Below, piece after piece: positions 37,551 through 46,844 of a stretch of DNA of 64,000 nucleotides; position 1 is the first letter of the stretch, and every line of letters starts with the position of its first letter. A program made the translations under genes and the position numbers. This DNA is from Sphaerisporangium album (GTDB lineage Bacteria > Actinomycetota > Actinomycetes > Streptosporangiales > Streptosporangiaceae): assembly GCF_003323745.1 (NCBI RefSeq), contig NZ_QOIL01000013.1, positions 42,784 through 106,783 on the forward strand. The letters run 5' to 3'. The notes under the pieces are model-generated. The model was not told the DNA's origin. It saw only the letters and a list, made by a program, of their open reading frames with translations, and made no database searches.

Positions 37551-38819
37551 GTGAAGACGAACCGGCCGGAGGACTCGCACCAGGCGGCGCTGCTGCGCCT
37601 GATGCGGGACGGGCCCCGCTCGCGGGCCGAACTGGCGGATCTCACCACGGATCCCGCCGCCGCGGGCACCTCCGCGGGCTCCCCGGCGCCGCCGGCCGGC
37701 GCCGCGTACCCGCACCCCGCTTATCCGCATCCCTGGCCCATGTCGCGTTCGAAGCTCAACGCCTCCCTCAACCGGCTCGTCGGGCTGGGGCTGGCCGAGA
37801 CCGACGGGCTCGCGGCCTCCCGGGGCGGCCGCCGTTCGGGCCTGGTGCGGGTGTCGCGCGACACCCGCTTCGCGGGGATCGACATCGGGGCGACCTCCGT
37901 CGACGTGGCCGTCACCGACGGCGAGCTACGCGTGCTCGGGCACGTGAGCGAGCCGTGCGACATACGGTTCGGCCCGGCCCACGTGCTCGACCGGGTGCTC
38001 GTCCTCGCAGGGAAGCTCCGCGAGCAGGGGGTGTTCACGCAGCTCCACGGCGCCGGGATCGGCGTGCCCGGGCCGGTGAGCTTCGCCGAAGGGGTCCCGG
38101 TCGTGCCGCCGATCATGCCGGGCTGGGACCGGTACCCGATGCGCGAGATGGTCAGCCAGGAGCTCCGTTGCCCGGCCATGCTGGACAACGACGTCAACAT
38201 CATGGCGCTCGGGGAACTGCACGCCGGGCTGGCCCGTCAGGTCGGGGACTTCCTGCTCGTCAAGATAGGCACCGGCATCGGCTGCGGCATCGTGGTCGAC
38301 GGCAAGATCTATCGCGGCGTGTCGGGGAGCGCGGGCGACATCGGGCACATCCGCGTCGACGAGGTCGGCCCGGTGTGCGCGTGCGGCAACACCGGCTGCC
38401 TGGAAGCCTATTTCAGCGGCGCGGCCCTGTCCCGCCAGGCGCAGGCCGCGGCGCGCTCGGGCGCCTCGCCGTACCTGGCGGAACGGCTGGCGGCCACCGG
38501 GACGCTGTCGGCCGAGGACGTCTCCGCGGCCGCCGCCCAGGGCGACTCCGCGGCGGTCCAGCTCATCCGCGACGGCGGGCGCCGTGTCGGCCAGGTCCTG
38601 GCGGGCCTGGTCAGCTTCTTCAACCCCGGGCTGGTGATCATCGCGGGCGGGGTGGCGCGGCTGGGGCACGTGCTGCTCGCGGAGATCAGGAGCGTCGTCT
38701 ACCGCCGGTCGCTGCCCCTGGCCACCGGCAATCTTCCCATCGTCCTGTCGGAACTGAACGACACCGCCGGGGTCGTGGGTGCGGCCCGCCTCATCAGCGA
38801 CCACGTCTACTCCGTCTGA
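37551..38819 (+). CDS. ROK-family transcriptional regulator / sugar kinase homologue
   Basis: This 422-residue protein has GTG 37551 behind GAGGAG. The N-terminal winged-helix part (QAALLRLMRDGPRSRAELADLT...SRSKLNASLNRLVGLGL) is interrupted between helix 2 and the recognition helix by about 35 Ala/Pro/Gly/His-rich residues (about 30-64, PHPAYPHPWP). The ROK core has the ATP-type motif GIDIGATSVDVAV, GIGVPGPVS, DNDVNIMALGE, GDIGHIRVD and the zinc motif C276-x-C278-x4-C283 (CACGNTGC). ROK regulators sense sugars or sugar phosphates. Its position next to the secreted sugar-oxidizing genes suggests it controls them; that is inference. Confidence 0.88.
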   Translation: MKTNRPEDSHQAALLRLMRDGPRSRAELADLTTDPAAAGTSAGSPAPPAGAAYPHPAYPHPWPMSRSKLNASLNRLVGLGLAETDGLAASRGGRRSGLVRVSRDTRFAGIDIGATSVDVAVTDGELRVLGHVSEPCDIRFGPAHVLDRVLVLAGKLREQGVFTQLHGAGIGVPGPVSFAEGVPVVPPIMPGWDRYPMREMVSQELRCPAMLDNDVNIMALGELHAGLARQVGDFLLVKIGTGIGCGIVVDGKIYRGVSGSAGDIGHIRVDEVGPVCACGNTGCLEAYFSGAALSRQAQAAARSGASPYLAERLAATGTLSAEDVSAAAAQGDSAAVQLIRDGGRRVGQVLAGLVSFFNPGLVIIAGGVARLGHVLLAEIRSVVYRRSLPLATGNLPIVLSELNDTAGVVGAARLISDHVYSV

Positions 38820-38958
38820 ACCTCGCCCGTCCCCCGTCCGAACACCGCCCGCTCCGATCCCCTGACCCGATCGAACGTCCCACCGGCCCTCCACGCGCGT
38901 GGATCGCCAGTGCCGGCAGAGCTCGGTGACACACCTAATCCAATCCCCCGAGGACGCG

Positions 38959-39435
38959 ATGCTGGAAGTCCGGAACATCCCGCGCGCCCCGTTTCCGCTG
39001 CCTACGGCGATTCCCATGGACCCGATCGATGCGATGAACGACTTCCAGGGCGGCGGAATGATCTGGCGCCGCGCCTTTACCGGCACGCCCGACCAGATCC
39101 CGCACGCGCGCCAGCTGGTACGCGTCCTGCTCGCCGACTGCCCGCGCCGCGACGACGCCGAACTGATCGCCTCCGAGCTCGCCGGCAACGCCGTCCGGCA
39201 CACGCGCAGCGGCCACGCCGGGGGAGAGTTCGTCGTCGAGGTCGCCCGCTCCGGACAGGCCGTGACCGTCGCGGTCTACGACAGCGGCTCGGACGGTACC
39301 CCGAGGTTCGGCACACCGTGCCCGACCGGCGACGAATACGGCCGAGGCCTGTCCATCGTCGTGGCCCTGGCCGACGAGGTCGGCTACGAAGCCTTCCGAG
39401 AACGCGGTCACCGAATCTGGGCCCACCTGACCTGA
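38959..39435 (+). CDS. RsbW-like ATP-binding protein (HATPase_c_2)
   Basis: This small protein of 158 residues belongs to the anti-sigma/serine kinase ATPase fold that is abundant in actinomycetes. ATG 38959 is preferred for its upstream GAGGA; an in-frame GTG at 38899 is possible. The N box is ELIASELAGNAVRHT, the G1 box DSGSDGTPRF and the G2 box YGRGLSIVVAL. No sigma factor or anti-anti-sigma gene is adjacent, so its partner is unknown. It ends before a hairpin shared with the convergent protease gene. Confidence 0.85.
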   Translation: MLEVRNIPRAPFPLPTAIPMDPIDAMNDFQGGGMIWRRAFTGTPDQIPHARQLVRVLLADCPRRDDAELIASELAGNAVRHTRSGHAGGEFVVEVARSGQAVTVAVYDSGSDGTPRFGTPCPTGDEYGRGLSIVVALADEVGYEAFRERGHRIWAHLT

Positions 39436-39478
39436 CCGGCCATGCCCGTTCCCGGCTTCGGCGGCGGGGCGGCGACGG

Positions 39479-39511
39479 CCCGTACCCTCGCGGTACCGGC
39501 GAGGGTACGGG
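39479..39511. terminator. Bidirectional terminator hairpin
   Basis: CCCGTACCCTCGC (39479-39491) pairs with GCGAGGGTACGGG (39499-39511) around the loop ggtaccg. The 13-bp perfect stem stands between two convergent genes. Confidence 0.8.
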
Positions 39512-39538
39512 GCGCCGGTGGTTTCGCCGGGAGCCGGG

Positions 39539-40126
39539 TTACGGTGCCGGGACCAGGCCGCGGGCGGCGTCCGCGCGGTCGACGTAGAGCCGGTCGAACT
39601 CGGCCAGCGGGGTGGCGCCGGCGAAGTTGGCGTTGACCTCACTGCGCTCCGCCGGGCTGGGGTTGGCGTTGGTGCAGCTCACCGGGGCGCTGGAACCGGA
39701 CATCAGGTCGGTGCAGAGGCCGGTGCGCCGGTCGGGCAGGCCGAGGATGTGGCCCATCTCATGGGTGGCGATGCGCAGGGGGTAGTAGCCCTGGGCGGTC
39801 GCCTGCCTGCCCATCCAGATGGTGCCCCGGCCCAGGCTGGTGACCATCGCGCGGGGCCAGTTGTTGTCGGCGAGCACCACGAAGTCGGCGGGCGTGCCGG
39901 CCACGAGCCGGACGTTGGTGACACTGGCGTTCCAGACCTGTGCGGCCTGGTCCACCACGGTGCGGAACTCGGCGGCCCGGCTCGCGTCGTACCGCAGCAC
40001 GCGCACCGCGCTCGCCGCCGGGCCGGTGCCGGTGTGCTCGGACGCCTGGGCGGGCGACACGGTGGCGAGAAAGGCCAGTCCCAGCAGCAGGGTCGAGACG
40101 GCGCGGAGGAACCTTGACATGCGCAT
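39539..40126 (-). CDS. Secreted snapalysin-type (M7) zinc metalloprotease
   Basis: This is a small secreted metallo-endopeptidase of 195 residues. ATG 40126 follows GAGGAGA; the signal peptide is residues 1-29 (SRFLRAVSTLLLGLAFLAT, cleavage near QASE). The active site is H122-E123-x2-H126-x2-G-x2-D132 (HEMGHILGLPD), with Asp132 as third zinc ligand in place of His, the mark of snapalysins. The Met turn is CTDLMSG, and two cysteines flank it (137 and 151). In streptomycetes this protease usually lies beside a LysR activator gene; none is seen here. Confidence 0.92.
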   Translation of the reverse strand: MRMSRFLRAVSTLLLGLAFLATVSPAQASEHTGTGPAASAVRVLRYDASRAAEFRTVVDQAAQVWNASVTNVRLVAGTPADFVVLADNNWPRAMVTSLGRGTIWMGRQATAQGYYPLRIATHEMGHILGLPDRRTGLCTDLMSGSSAPVSCTNANPSPAERSEVNANFAGATPLAEFDRLYVDRADAARGLVPAP

Positions 40127-40657
40127 CGGGGTCTCCTCGGTCGGGGGGTGACCACCGCGAGGCGCGCCGAAGGGATCACCGGCGCGGACGCACCGGTGAT
40201 CCGCGGAGTCCTCGGGTGGGGCTCCCGCCAACCTACGCCGTGCGGGCCCCGCCGGGGATACGCCAGTTCTCCCCTACCACGGTGTTATGGGACGGCCGCG
40301 CCGATGGCCAGACGCCGGCTGAGGCCGGCCGGCGCGGATGACCGACGGCGAACGCGATGGCGCGGCGCTCTGGGCCTGCTCGGGATCGGGGAGGTGGGCA
40401 TCACGGGGGCCGCCGCGGCGGTGGCCAACGCCGTACGCCACGCCACCGGCAAGCGCGTGCTCGACCTGTCCGTCACTCTCGACAAGCTGCTGTGAACGAG
40501 GAGGTTCTTCTGACGCTGAGACCGGATGAGACGCGAGCGTAGGGAAGTGGCCAGGCAGCGCTCTACTTGCCCCACTGGTCTGGGTGCGGCCCGTTCCGGT
40601 CCTGGGTAGCTACTACCTGAGTTCGTACGAATACAAAAATTAGCCAGTGGGGGATCT
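40127..40657. other. Intergenic region with a gene relic
   Basis: Apart from the 3' fragment of a molybdenum hydroxylase gene (40373-40495) no gene is supported. The last 60 bp before the next gene are AT-richer and include the palindrome TTCGTACGAA (40622-40631), which may be an operator. Confidence 0.5.
40373..40495 (+). pseudogene. 3' fragment of a xanthine dehydrogenase-family molybdenum-binding subunit gene
   Basis: Forty codons up to a natural stop read GLLGIGEVGITGAAAAVANA and then a segment ending LDLSVTLDKLL. This is the typical C-terminus of XdhA/CoxL-type molybdopterin-binding subunits (family form roughly G-x-GE-x-GI-x-G-x-AAA-x-ANA, ending T-x-DKLL). The rest of the roughly 700-residue protein is absent: upstream bases in this frame give unrelated Arg-rich sequence. 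It is a relic of a deletion. A 16-codon tail overlaps its stop and is not meaningful. Confidence 0.75.
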
Positions 40658-41122
40658 ATGGGACTTCCGGAAGGACGGTTCTCCATCTACCGGGGCACGG
40701 AGCTACACGCCCAGAGCCGGCTGGACTTCGCGTACGGCACACAGTCCGCCGTCGGCCACCCTTCGCAACTGGTGGACACCAAGTGGCTGTGCTGGGGCGC
40801 CGTCGGGTCCGCCCAGGCGCGCTTCCGCGTGGTAGACGGCGCGGAAGAGGACGGCGGCTGGAGCTGCCGAATGAAAATCGACGACGGCCCCTACGCCGGC
40901 TACTGGCTGGACTCCAGCGACGGCTACGTCTGCGCCGTAGGCTCCTCCAGCCAGCGGTGGAGGTTCCTGGGCAGCGGCGACCACTACGAATGGTGGCAAG
41001 ACGCACGGCCGGTGGTGGTCAGCGACCACAAGCCCGCCTCCAACGTGGGCAGCGGCCGGCAACTGCGCGCCCAGCTCGGCGCCACCCCGCAGATGTACAC
41101 CATCAGCCGGATCGACGGCTAA
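40658..41122 (+). CDS. Hypothetical protein, small soluble, Trp/Gly-rich
   Basis: This 154-residue protein starts at ATG 40658 behind GTGGGGGAT. I do not recognise the family. It has no signal peptide or membrane helix, is rich in Trp, Gly, Ser and Asp, and shows repeated short beta-like segments (TKWLCWGAVG, GGWSCRMKIDDGPYAGYWLD, SQRWRFLGSGDHYEWW). That could fit a beta-trefoil or lectin-like fold, which I cannot establish. Codon bias is normal for the window and a strong hairpin follows, so the gene looks real. It is flanked by a gene relic and an ABC operon in the opposite direction. Confidence 0.7.
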   Translation: MGLPEGRFSIYRGTELHAQSRLDFAYGTQSAVGHPSQLVDTKWLCWGAVGSAQARFRVVDGAEEDGGWSCRMKIDDGPYAGYWLDSSDGYVCAVGSSSQRWRFLGSGDHYEWWQDARPVVVSDHKPASNVGSGRQLRAQLGATPQMYTISRIDG

Positions 41123-41141
41123 GCGCCGGTCGCCAACCCCT

Positions 41142-41181
41142 GCCCATCGCGATCACAGCGGCTTCTGCGGTCGCGATGGGC
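41142..41181. terminator. Bidirectional terminator hairpin
   Basis: GCCCATCGCGATCACAG (41142-41158) pairs with CTGCGGTCGCGATGGGC (41165-41181) with one wobble and one mismatch around a six-base loop. It lies 20 bp after the hypothetical gene and before the convergent ABC operon end. Confidence 0.75.
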
Positions 41182-41287
41182 ACCCGGCCACACCGGACTC
41201 GGGCGACACCGAGCTGACCGAGCGCCCTGGCCCGGGCCGCCGCCGAGCGTGCCGCGCGCGGCCAGGCCCGGCCCGTCGGCCAGCCCC

Positions 41288-43015
41288 CTAAGGGCGTGAG
41301 CCGTGCCAGGAGCTCCACAAGGCCTCATAAACCCCACCGGCCGCGATCAGCTGATCATGCGTGCCGACCTCGACCACGCGCCCGCCCTCCATCACCACCA
41401 CCCGATCCGCATCCCGCGCCGTATGCAGCCGGTGCGCGATCGCGATCACCGTACGTCCCTCCAGCACCGCCGCCAGCGACCGTTCGGCGCGCCGGGCCGT
41501 ACGCGGGTCGAGCATGGCGGTTGCCTCGTCCAAGACGACCGTGTGCGGGTCGGCCAGGATGACCCGGGCCAGGGCGAGCTGCTGTACACGGTCGGGGCCG
41601 AGTTCGGTCCCGGAGGAGCGCGAACCGAGCTCGTCGTCCAGCGAGGCGACCCAGTCGGCGCCGACCGCCGCCAGGGCCTTCTCCAAGTGGTTGTCGTCGG
41701 CCGTGGGGTCGGCCAGGTGGAGGTTGTCGCGGACGGTGCCGAGGAACAGATGCTGCTCCTGGGTGACCAGCACGACGTGCTCGCGGAGCTGGGCGGGGGA
41801 CAGGTCGGCGACGGGGACCGAGCCGACGGTGACCGTGCCGAGGCGGGGGCGGTCGATGCCGGCCAGCAGCTTGCCGAGCGTGGACTTGCCGGCTCCCGAA
41901 GGGCCGACGATGGCCAGGCGCTCGCCGGGCCGTACGGTCAGGTCCACTCCGGTGACGACGTCGTCGGTGGATTCGTAGGCGAAGTGCACGCCGGTTGCCA
42001 CGATGAGGTCGTCCCGGGGGTCCGGGGCGGCCACAGGGGTCTGCGTCGCCGGGGTCTGGAGGCCTTCGATCCGGGCGAAGGAGGCGCCGCCGCTTTGCAG
42101 CTGTTCCATCCAGATGAGGATGGTCTCGATGGGCTGCTGGAGCTGGCGAAAGTAGAGCACGCACGAGACCACGGCGCCGAGGGTGACCTGGCCGCTGTCC
42201 AGCAGTACTCCGCCGAGCAGCAGGACCAGGACCGGAGGGAGGAGTGCGGAGACTTCCACCGACGGCCAGAGGACACCGCGCAGGAAGAGGGTTCTGAGCT
42301 GGGCGACCCGGCTGCGCTCGATCACCCGCTCGGCGGCGCGGGTGCGCCGGTCCTGGAGGCCGAGGGCTTCGATGGTGCGGGCGCCGGCGGCGTTGGCGGC
42401 CAGGTGTTCGGCCAGTTCTGAGCGGGCGGCGCCCTCCTCAAGATAGGCGGCGCGGGCCCGGCGCAGGTACCAGCGGGAGGCGGCGGCGATGCCGGCGAGC
42501 GCGAGCAGACCGCAGGCTCCCAACAGCGGGTCGACCAGGAAGACGGCCGCGACGAGGAAGAGCGCCTGCAGGGCGGAGATCAGTACGGCGGGGGCGGCGT
42601 CGCGCAGGGTGCGCCCGACCACGCCAACGTCTGTGGTGCCGCGGGCGGTCAGGTCTCCGGTGCGGATGTGCTCGACCGTGGCGGCGGGCAGGGCGAGCAC
42701 GCGGTCGAGGAGCTCCTGGCGGATGTGTTCCTGGGTGCGCTCGCTGAAGCGGGTGCCGATCTTCTCGGCGTATCGGGACAGGATGAGCTGCAGCAGCGCC
42801 CCGCCCACGGCGATCGCGGCAAGGAGGTCGATGATGCCGCCGGCGGAGATGGTGTCGATGATGCGGCCCAGCAGCCACGGGCTGATCAGGGCCGCGGCCG
42901 CCGCCAGGCCGTTGAGGAGGAGGGTGGCGGTGAAACCGGGGACGTCGCGGCGGATCAGGCGCAGGGCCGCCTGCCGTACGTGCTTGCGGTCGGCGACGGG
43001 GAGGTCGCGGATCAT
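41288..43015 (-). CDS. ABC exporter half transporter A (intact Walker A, degenerate signature)
   Basis: This 575-residue membrane-ATPase fusion has six helices (about 20-310) and then the ATPase. Walker [10 protein letters not shown], Walker [13 protein letters not shown] and switch IAHRL are intact. The LSGGQ signature is replaced by LGPDR (in [19 protein letters not shown]). Its start overlaps the stop of the upstream subunit gene (ATGA), so both are made from one mRNA. The partner has the reverse defects. Heterodimeric exporters such as TM287/288 work with one sound and one degenerate site. Substrate is unknown. Confidence 0.9.
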   Translation of the reverse strand: MIRDLPVADRKHVRQAALRLIRRDVPGFTATLLLNGLAAAAALISPWLLGRIIDTISAGGIIDLLAAIAVGGALLQLILSRYAEKIGTRFSERTQEHIRQELLDRVLALPAATVEHIRTGDLTARGTTDVGVVGRTLRDAAPAVLISALQALFLVAAVFLVDPLLGACGLLALAGIAAASRWYLRRARAAYLEEGAARSELAEHLAANAAGARTIEALGLQDRRTRAAERVIERSRVAQLRTLFLRGVLWPSVEVSALLPPVLVLLLGGVLLDSGQVTLGAVVSCVLYFRQLQQPIETILIWMEQLQSGGASFARIEGLQTPATQTPVAAPDPRDDLIVATGVHFAYESTDDVVTGVDLTVRPGERLAIVGPSGAGKSTLGKLLAGIDRPRLGTVTVGSVPVADLSPAQLREHVVLVTQEQHLFLGTVRDNLHLADPTADDNHLEKALAAVGADWVASLDDELGSRSSGTELGPDRVQQLALARVILADPHTVVLDEATAMLDPRTARRAERSLAAVLEGRTVIAIAHRLHTARDADRVVVMEGGRVVEVGTHDQLIAAGGVYEALWSSWHGSRP

Positions 43016-44535
43016 GACACCACCGTCCGGTACGCGTCGCTGGATTCCAGCAGGTGGCGGTGGGTGCCCGTCGCGGCCACCCGGCCGTCCTCGATCAGGA
43101 CGACCTGGTCCGCCTGGGCGAGCAGCAGCGGCGACGTGGTGGCGACGACCGTCGTACGGCCGGCGCGCGCCGTACGAAGACGCTGCGCGAGCAGGGATTC
43201 GGTGTGCGCGTCCAGCGCCGAGGTGGGCTCCACCGCCAGCAGCACCTCGGGCTCGGCCACCAGCGCCCTGGCCAGGCGTACCCGCTGGCGCTGGCCGCCC
43301 GACAGGTTGCGGCCACCGGGCTCGATCATGGAGTCCAGCCCGTGGCGCAGCCCGGCGACCACGTCCTGGGCGGCGGCGACGGTGACGGCGCGGCGGATGG
43401 TCTCGTCGTCGGCCGCGCCGCGGCCCTGCAGGACCTCGCGCAGCGTGCCGGCGAACAGCGCGGCGTCGTGGTCGGCGATCAACGAGGTGCCGTCAAACCC
43501 GCCGAGGCTCTCGAGCAGCGCCACGCTCTCCTCGGGGCGGGCGCTGACCAGCCCCACAAGGCTTCCCGGCGTGACCTCCAGCCCGGGGGAGCGGGGCCGG
43601 TCGCCGGGCCGCAGCGCGAGGAAGCGGGTGACCTGCCGGGCGGAGACCAGGCCGTGGCTGATCTGGAAGCTGCCCTCGATGAAGAAGGAGACCGGAACCA
43701 CCAGCATGGCGATATATCCGTAGACGCCGACCAGCTCGCCCACCGTGATCGTGCCTTCTGCGGCCAGCCTGGCACCCAGCCAGGTCACTGCGGCCAGGAA
43801 CAGCGCGGGCAGCCCGGCGCCCAGCGCGCCGATCCAGCTCGTCAGCGACGCCACCCGGTAACCCTGCTCGCGCAGGCGCGCCGAGTCGGCGAGGTAACGC
43901 TCGGCGTAGGCGCCCTTGCCGCCGAACGCGTTGAGCACCCGCAGCCCCTCGATCAGGTCCACCAGCCGGGTGGTCAGCCTGCCCTGGCTCTCGCGGTAGC
44001 CGTTCTGTACCTTCATCAGCCGCCCGAGCAGCGGCCCGAGCACGATCGCCAGCACCGGCACGCCGAGCAGCACCACCACGGCCAGCACCACGGAGACCTG
44101 CAGCAGCAGCGCCGCCACCACCCCGTAGCTGATCACCGCGCCCACCCCGGGACCTGTCACCGTCAGCGACGCGGCGATCGTGATGACGTCGCCGATGCCG
44201 ATCGTCACGACCTCGCCTGCCGAGGTGCGCTTGTTCAGGTCCGCGCCGAGAGTGTTGATCTGCTCCACCAGGGCGCGCACCGTGCGGAAGTTGGCGTCCA
44301 TCCGGATCTTGGTCATCGTGCGGTGCCGCATCATCGCCAGCCAGGCGTTGGCGAGGCCGGCGCCGAGCAGCGCCAGCACCCAGCCGGGCGCCAGGTTGTC
44401 GTCGATCGCCCTGGACAGCAGGTACGGCGGGAGCGTGAGGCCCACCGTCCACAGGGTGCCCAGCGTCGCGCCCAGCGTGACCCGGCCCTTCTGCGCCCAG
44501 GCCAGCCGGCACAGATACCGAGCCGCCGCCTTCAT
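43012..44535 (-). CDS. ABC exporter half transporter B (no Walker A, canonical signature)
   Basis: This is the partner half transporter, 507 residues from ATG 44535. That start is chosen because TAGCGT stands seven bases before it, the layout of a leaderless actinobacterial promoter; ATG 44559 and an upstream GTG are alternatives. The membrane domain covers about 10-310. The ATPase is reduced: in place of GxxGxGKS/T there is VSARPEES, and Walker B reads [11 protein letters not shown] with Val for Asp. The signature [10 protein letters not shown] is perfect. It therefore supplies the signature for the ATP bound by subunit A. The chain is short for the family because the ATPase core has lost segments. 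Confidence 0.88.
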   Translation of the reverse strand: MKAAARYLCRLAWAQKGRVTLGATLGTLWTVGLTLPPYLLSRAIDDNLAPGWVLALLGAGLANAWLAMMRHRTMTKIRMDANFRTVRALVEQINTLGADLNKRTSAGEVVTIGIGDVITIAASLTVTGPGVGAVISYGVVAALLLQVSVVLAVVVLLGVPVLAIVLGPLLGRLMKVQNGYRESQGRLTTRLVDLIEGLRVLNAFGGKGAYAERYLADSARLREQGYRVASLTSWIGALGAGLPALFLAAVTWLGARLAAEGTITVGELVGVYGYIAMLVVPVSFFIEGSFQISHGLVSARQVTRFLALRPGDRPRSPGLEVTPGSLVGLVSARPEESVALLESLGGFDGTSLIADHDAALFAGTLREVLQGRGAADDETIRRAVTVAAAQDVVAGLRHGLDSMIEPGGRNLSGGQRQRVRLARALVAEPEVLLAVEPTSALDAHTESLLAQRLRTARAGRTTVVATTSPLLLAQADQVVLIEDGRVAATGTHRHLLESSDAYRTVVS

Positions 44536-44542
44536 GGCGATC

Positions 44543-44548
44543 ACGCTA
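44543..44548 (-). promoter_or_regulatory. -10 element of a leaderless promoter (ABC pair)
   Basis: TAGCGT lies seven bases before ATG 44535 on the minus strand, with no Shine-Dalgarno between. The same hexamer at the same distance precedes the histidine kinase gene. Confidence 0.55.
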
Positions 44549-44612
44549 GACCAGACCATGGCTTTAGAACGACTCCGGCCGCTGAGCGCCCGCCCGCCGG
44601 CCCGCAGGACCC

Positions 44613-45371
44613 TCACGCGCGGGAGCGGGGAAGACCTTTCGCCACGACGGGGATCACGAGGCCGGTCTCGTAGGCCAGGACGACGGCCTGGACGCGGTCG
44701 CGCAGGCGGAGCTTGCTCAGGATGTGGCCGACGTGGGTCTTGACCGTGTGCTCGGAGACGATGAGCTCGGCCGCGATGTCCGCGTTGGTGAGGCCTTTGG
44801 CGACCAGTGCGAGGACCTCCGTCTCGCGCGCGGTCAGGTCGGCGAGCCGCTCCGGGCGCACCGGCGGGGCGGAGCGGTCGGAGCGGACGAAGTCGGCGAT
44901 GAGCCGCCTGGTCACGGCCGGGGCCAGCAGGGAGTCACCCGCGGCGACCACGCGCACCGCGCCGACCAGCTCGGTGGCGGTGGCGTCCTTGAGGAGGAAA
45001 CCGCTCGCTCCCGCGCGCAGCGCCTGGTAGACGTACTGGTCGAGGTCGAAGGTGGTCAGCATCAGCACCCTGAGCGGCCGGTCGGCGGACGGGTGCGGCT
45101 CCGCCGGGAGGTCCGCCGCCGGTTCGTCGTGCGGGGACGGCCCCAGCAGCCGGCGGGTCGCCTCCAGCCCGTCCAGCCTCGGCATCCGGATGTCCATCAT
45201 GACCACATGGGGCCGCTCGCCCCGCAGGCTCAGCTCGGCGATCTTCTCGAGCGCCTCCACACCGTCGCCGGCGGTCCCCACGACCGACAGGTCCGGTTGC
45301 GCGTCCAGCAGGTACGTGAATCCTTCCCGGACCATCGCCTGGTCGTCGACGACGAACACCCGTGTCACCAT
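44613..45371 (-). CDS. LuxR/NarL-family response regulator
   Basis: This is the DNA-binding partner of the kinase encoded just upstream, 252 residues. The receiver (1-150) has the acidic pair VDD, phosphoacceptor Asp in [11 protein letters not shown], Thr in LTTFD and Lys in LLKDA. A Pro/Asp/His-rich insert of about 24 residues sits after LEATRRL, an unusual lengthening of the receiver. The C-terminal HTH ([25 protein letters not shown], then SEHTVKTHV) is typical. ATG 45371 overlaps the kinase stop by seven bases; GTG 45368 would give the usual four. The downstream ABC pair on the same strand is a possible target. Confidence 0.92.
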   Translation of the reverse strand: MVTRVFVVDDQAMVREGFTYLLDAQPDLSVVGTAGDGVEALEKIAELSLRGERPHVVMMDIRMPRLDGLEATRRLLGPSPHDEPAADLPAEPHPSADRPLRVLMLTTFDLDQYVYQALRAGASGFLLKDATATELVGAVRVVAAGDSLLAPAVTRRLIADFVRSDRSAPPVRPERLADLTARETEVLALVAKGLTNADIAAELIVSEHTVKTHVGHILSKLRLRDRVQAVVLAYETGLVIPVVAKGLPRSRA

Positions 45372-46678
45372 GGCGCGCCGCCGTGGCCGGTCCCGACCGG
45401 GACCGCCGCGCTGACGGTGAACCCGCCGTCCGGCCGTGGCACGGCGCTCAGCTCACCGCGCACGATCGCCGTCCGTTCCCGCATGCCCGCGAGCCCCTGC
45501 CCGGATCCGGCCGCGGGCGGGACGCGCCGGGGCGGGGGATCGTTGTCCACCTCGACCCGCACCCGGTCCGCCGTGTACCGCAGCTCGACCCGCACGGGCG
45601 CGCCCGGGGCGTGCCGCCGCGCGTTGCTGAGGGCCTCCTGCGCCACTCGATAGAGGACGAGGCCGACCGTGGGCGGCACCGGGCGGGGTTCGCCGCGGAC
45701 GGTCAGCGTGACGGGCACGCTGGAGGAGCCGGCCTCGGCGACCAGGCCCTCGATGTCGGCCAGGCCGGGCTGCGGCGTGAGGTCCACCTCGTCGTCGTCG
45801 CGGCGCAACACGCCGAGCAACTGGCGCGTCTCGTCGAGCGCCTGCCGGGTGGCGTCGCCCACCGCGGCCAGCTCGGCGCGCACCGGATCGTCGTCCGGCG
45901 CCGACCGCAGCGCGGCCAGCCGGTACGGCGCCGTCTCCGTCCGCACCGCGATGAGGGACAGATGGTGGGCGATGATGTCGTGCAGCTCACCGACGATGCG
46001 GGCCCGCTCCTCCAGCACGGCCCGCCTGGTCTGTTCCTCGGCCACCGACCGGTTCACCACGTCCAGCCGCTGTTCGATCCGGTCCTGGCGGCCGACGCCC
46101 AGGCCGGCCAGCGTGGCGGCGCCCACCGCCAGGATCCCCGCGACCACGCCGCCGGAGAACGGCCCCGCGCCCACCGCCATCCCCGCGGGAAGGACCAGCG
46201 CGAGGCCGACCCCGGCGACGGCCATGTCACAGGGCAACGGAGCGCGCGCGACCGTCATCATCACCACCGGCAGGTACAGCAGCATTCCCGGTGTCCAAGG
46301 CGACCCGATGGCGTGCCCCCCGTCCGTGTGGGCGAGCGTCGCCGCGACGGCCAGGGTCAGCACGGTGCCCGCGACGGTGAGCCGCCAGGCGGTCAACGGC
46401 CGGCGCCGCATGAGCAGAACGGGCAGCATGTGCAGCAGGATCACGACGGGGACGAGCGGCCCGCCGTGTTCGCGCAGGTAGCCGTTGCCGACCTCGCCCG
46501 TGAACAGCGCCGCCACCGCTACCACGAGCAGCACCCTCTGGGCGTACCGTCTGCGGCCGGTGCCCCAGGCGGACGGCGGCAGGTCCCGGTCCCGGCCGGT
46601 GACCAGCACGTACCCCACCGCGCGTGCGGCCCGCCCGGCGAGCGCGCCGAGGCCGGTCCCGGCCGCTGTGCTGTCCAT
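45365..46678 (-). CDS. Sensor histidine kinase, HisKA_3 (NarL-type) family
   Basis: This is a membrane sensor kinase of 437 residues from ATG 46678, which has TAGCGT seven bases upstream and no ribosome site. Several membrane helices fill residues about 55-195, with little between them to face outside, so the sensor is intramembrane-like. The phosphoacceptor His lies in GELHDIIAHHLSLIAVRTE. The ATPase has EALSNARRHA (N box) and GQGLAGMRER (G box). Kinase and regulator overlap and form one transcript. The signal is unknown; systems next to ABC exporters often respond to cell-wall-active compounds, which is only a hint. Confidence 0.92.
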   Translation of the reverse strand: MDSTAAGTGLGALAGRAARAVGYVLVTGRDRDLPPSAWGTGRRRYAQRVLLVVAVAALFTGEVGNGYLREHGGPLVPVVILLHMLPVLLMRRRPLTAWRLTVAGTVLTLAVAATLAHTDGGHAIGSPWTPGMLLYLPVVMMTVARAPLPCDMAVAGVGLALVLPAGMAVGAGPFSGGVVAGILAVGAATLAGLGVGRQDRIEQRLDVVNRSVAEEQTRRAVLEERARIVGELHDIIAHHLSLIAVRTETAPYRLAALRSAPDDDPVRAELAAVGDATRQALDETRQLLGVLRRDDDEVDLTPQPGLADIEGLVAEAGSSSVPVTLTVRGEPRPVPPTVGLVLYRVAQEALSNARRHAPGAPVRVELRYTADRVRVEVDNDPPPRRVPPAAGSGQGLAGMRERTAIVRGELSAVPRPDGGFTVSAAVPVGTGHGGAPW

Positions 46679-46685
46679 GCCGGCC

Positions 46686-46691
46686 ACGCTA
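46686..46691 (-). promoter_or_regulatory. -10 element of a leaderless promoter (histidine kinase)
   Basis: TAGCGT on the minus strand is seven bases before ATG 46678, without a Shine-Dalgarno. Confidence 0.55.
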
Positions 46692-46844
46692 ACCGGCCGG
46701 GGATCCCTCGGCATCGCCCCACAGGGTGATCCTCGGCGTCACCATCAGGTCGCACACCGGCCTCGCGGACGCCGGTGAGGACCAGCCGGGAGATCAACCG
46801 GCGGGCCGACGCGGAGGAGTCCTCCCGACGCCCAGCCTTACCGC

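Noticed and set aside
40148..40495. 115-codon frame as an intact gene
   Set aside because: Only the last 40 codons match a family (molybdenum hydroxylase C-terminus); the first part is Arg/Pro-rich non-coding DNA, so it is a relic.
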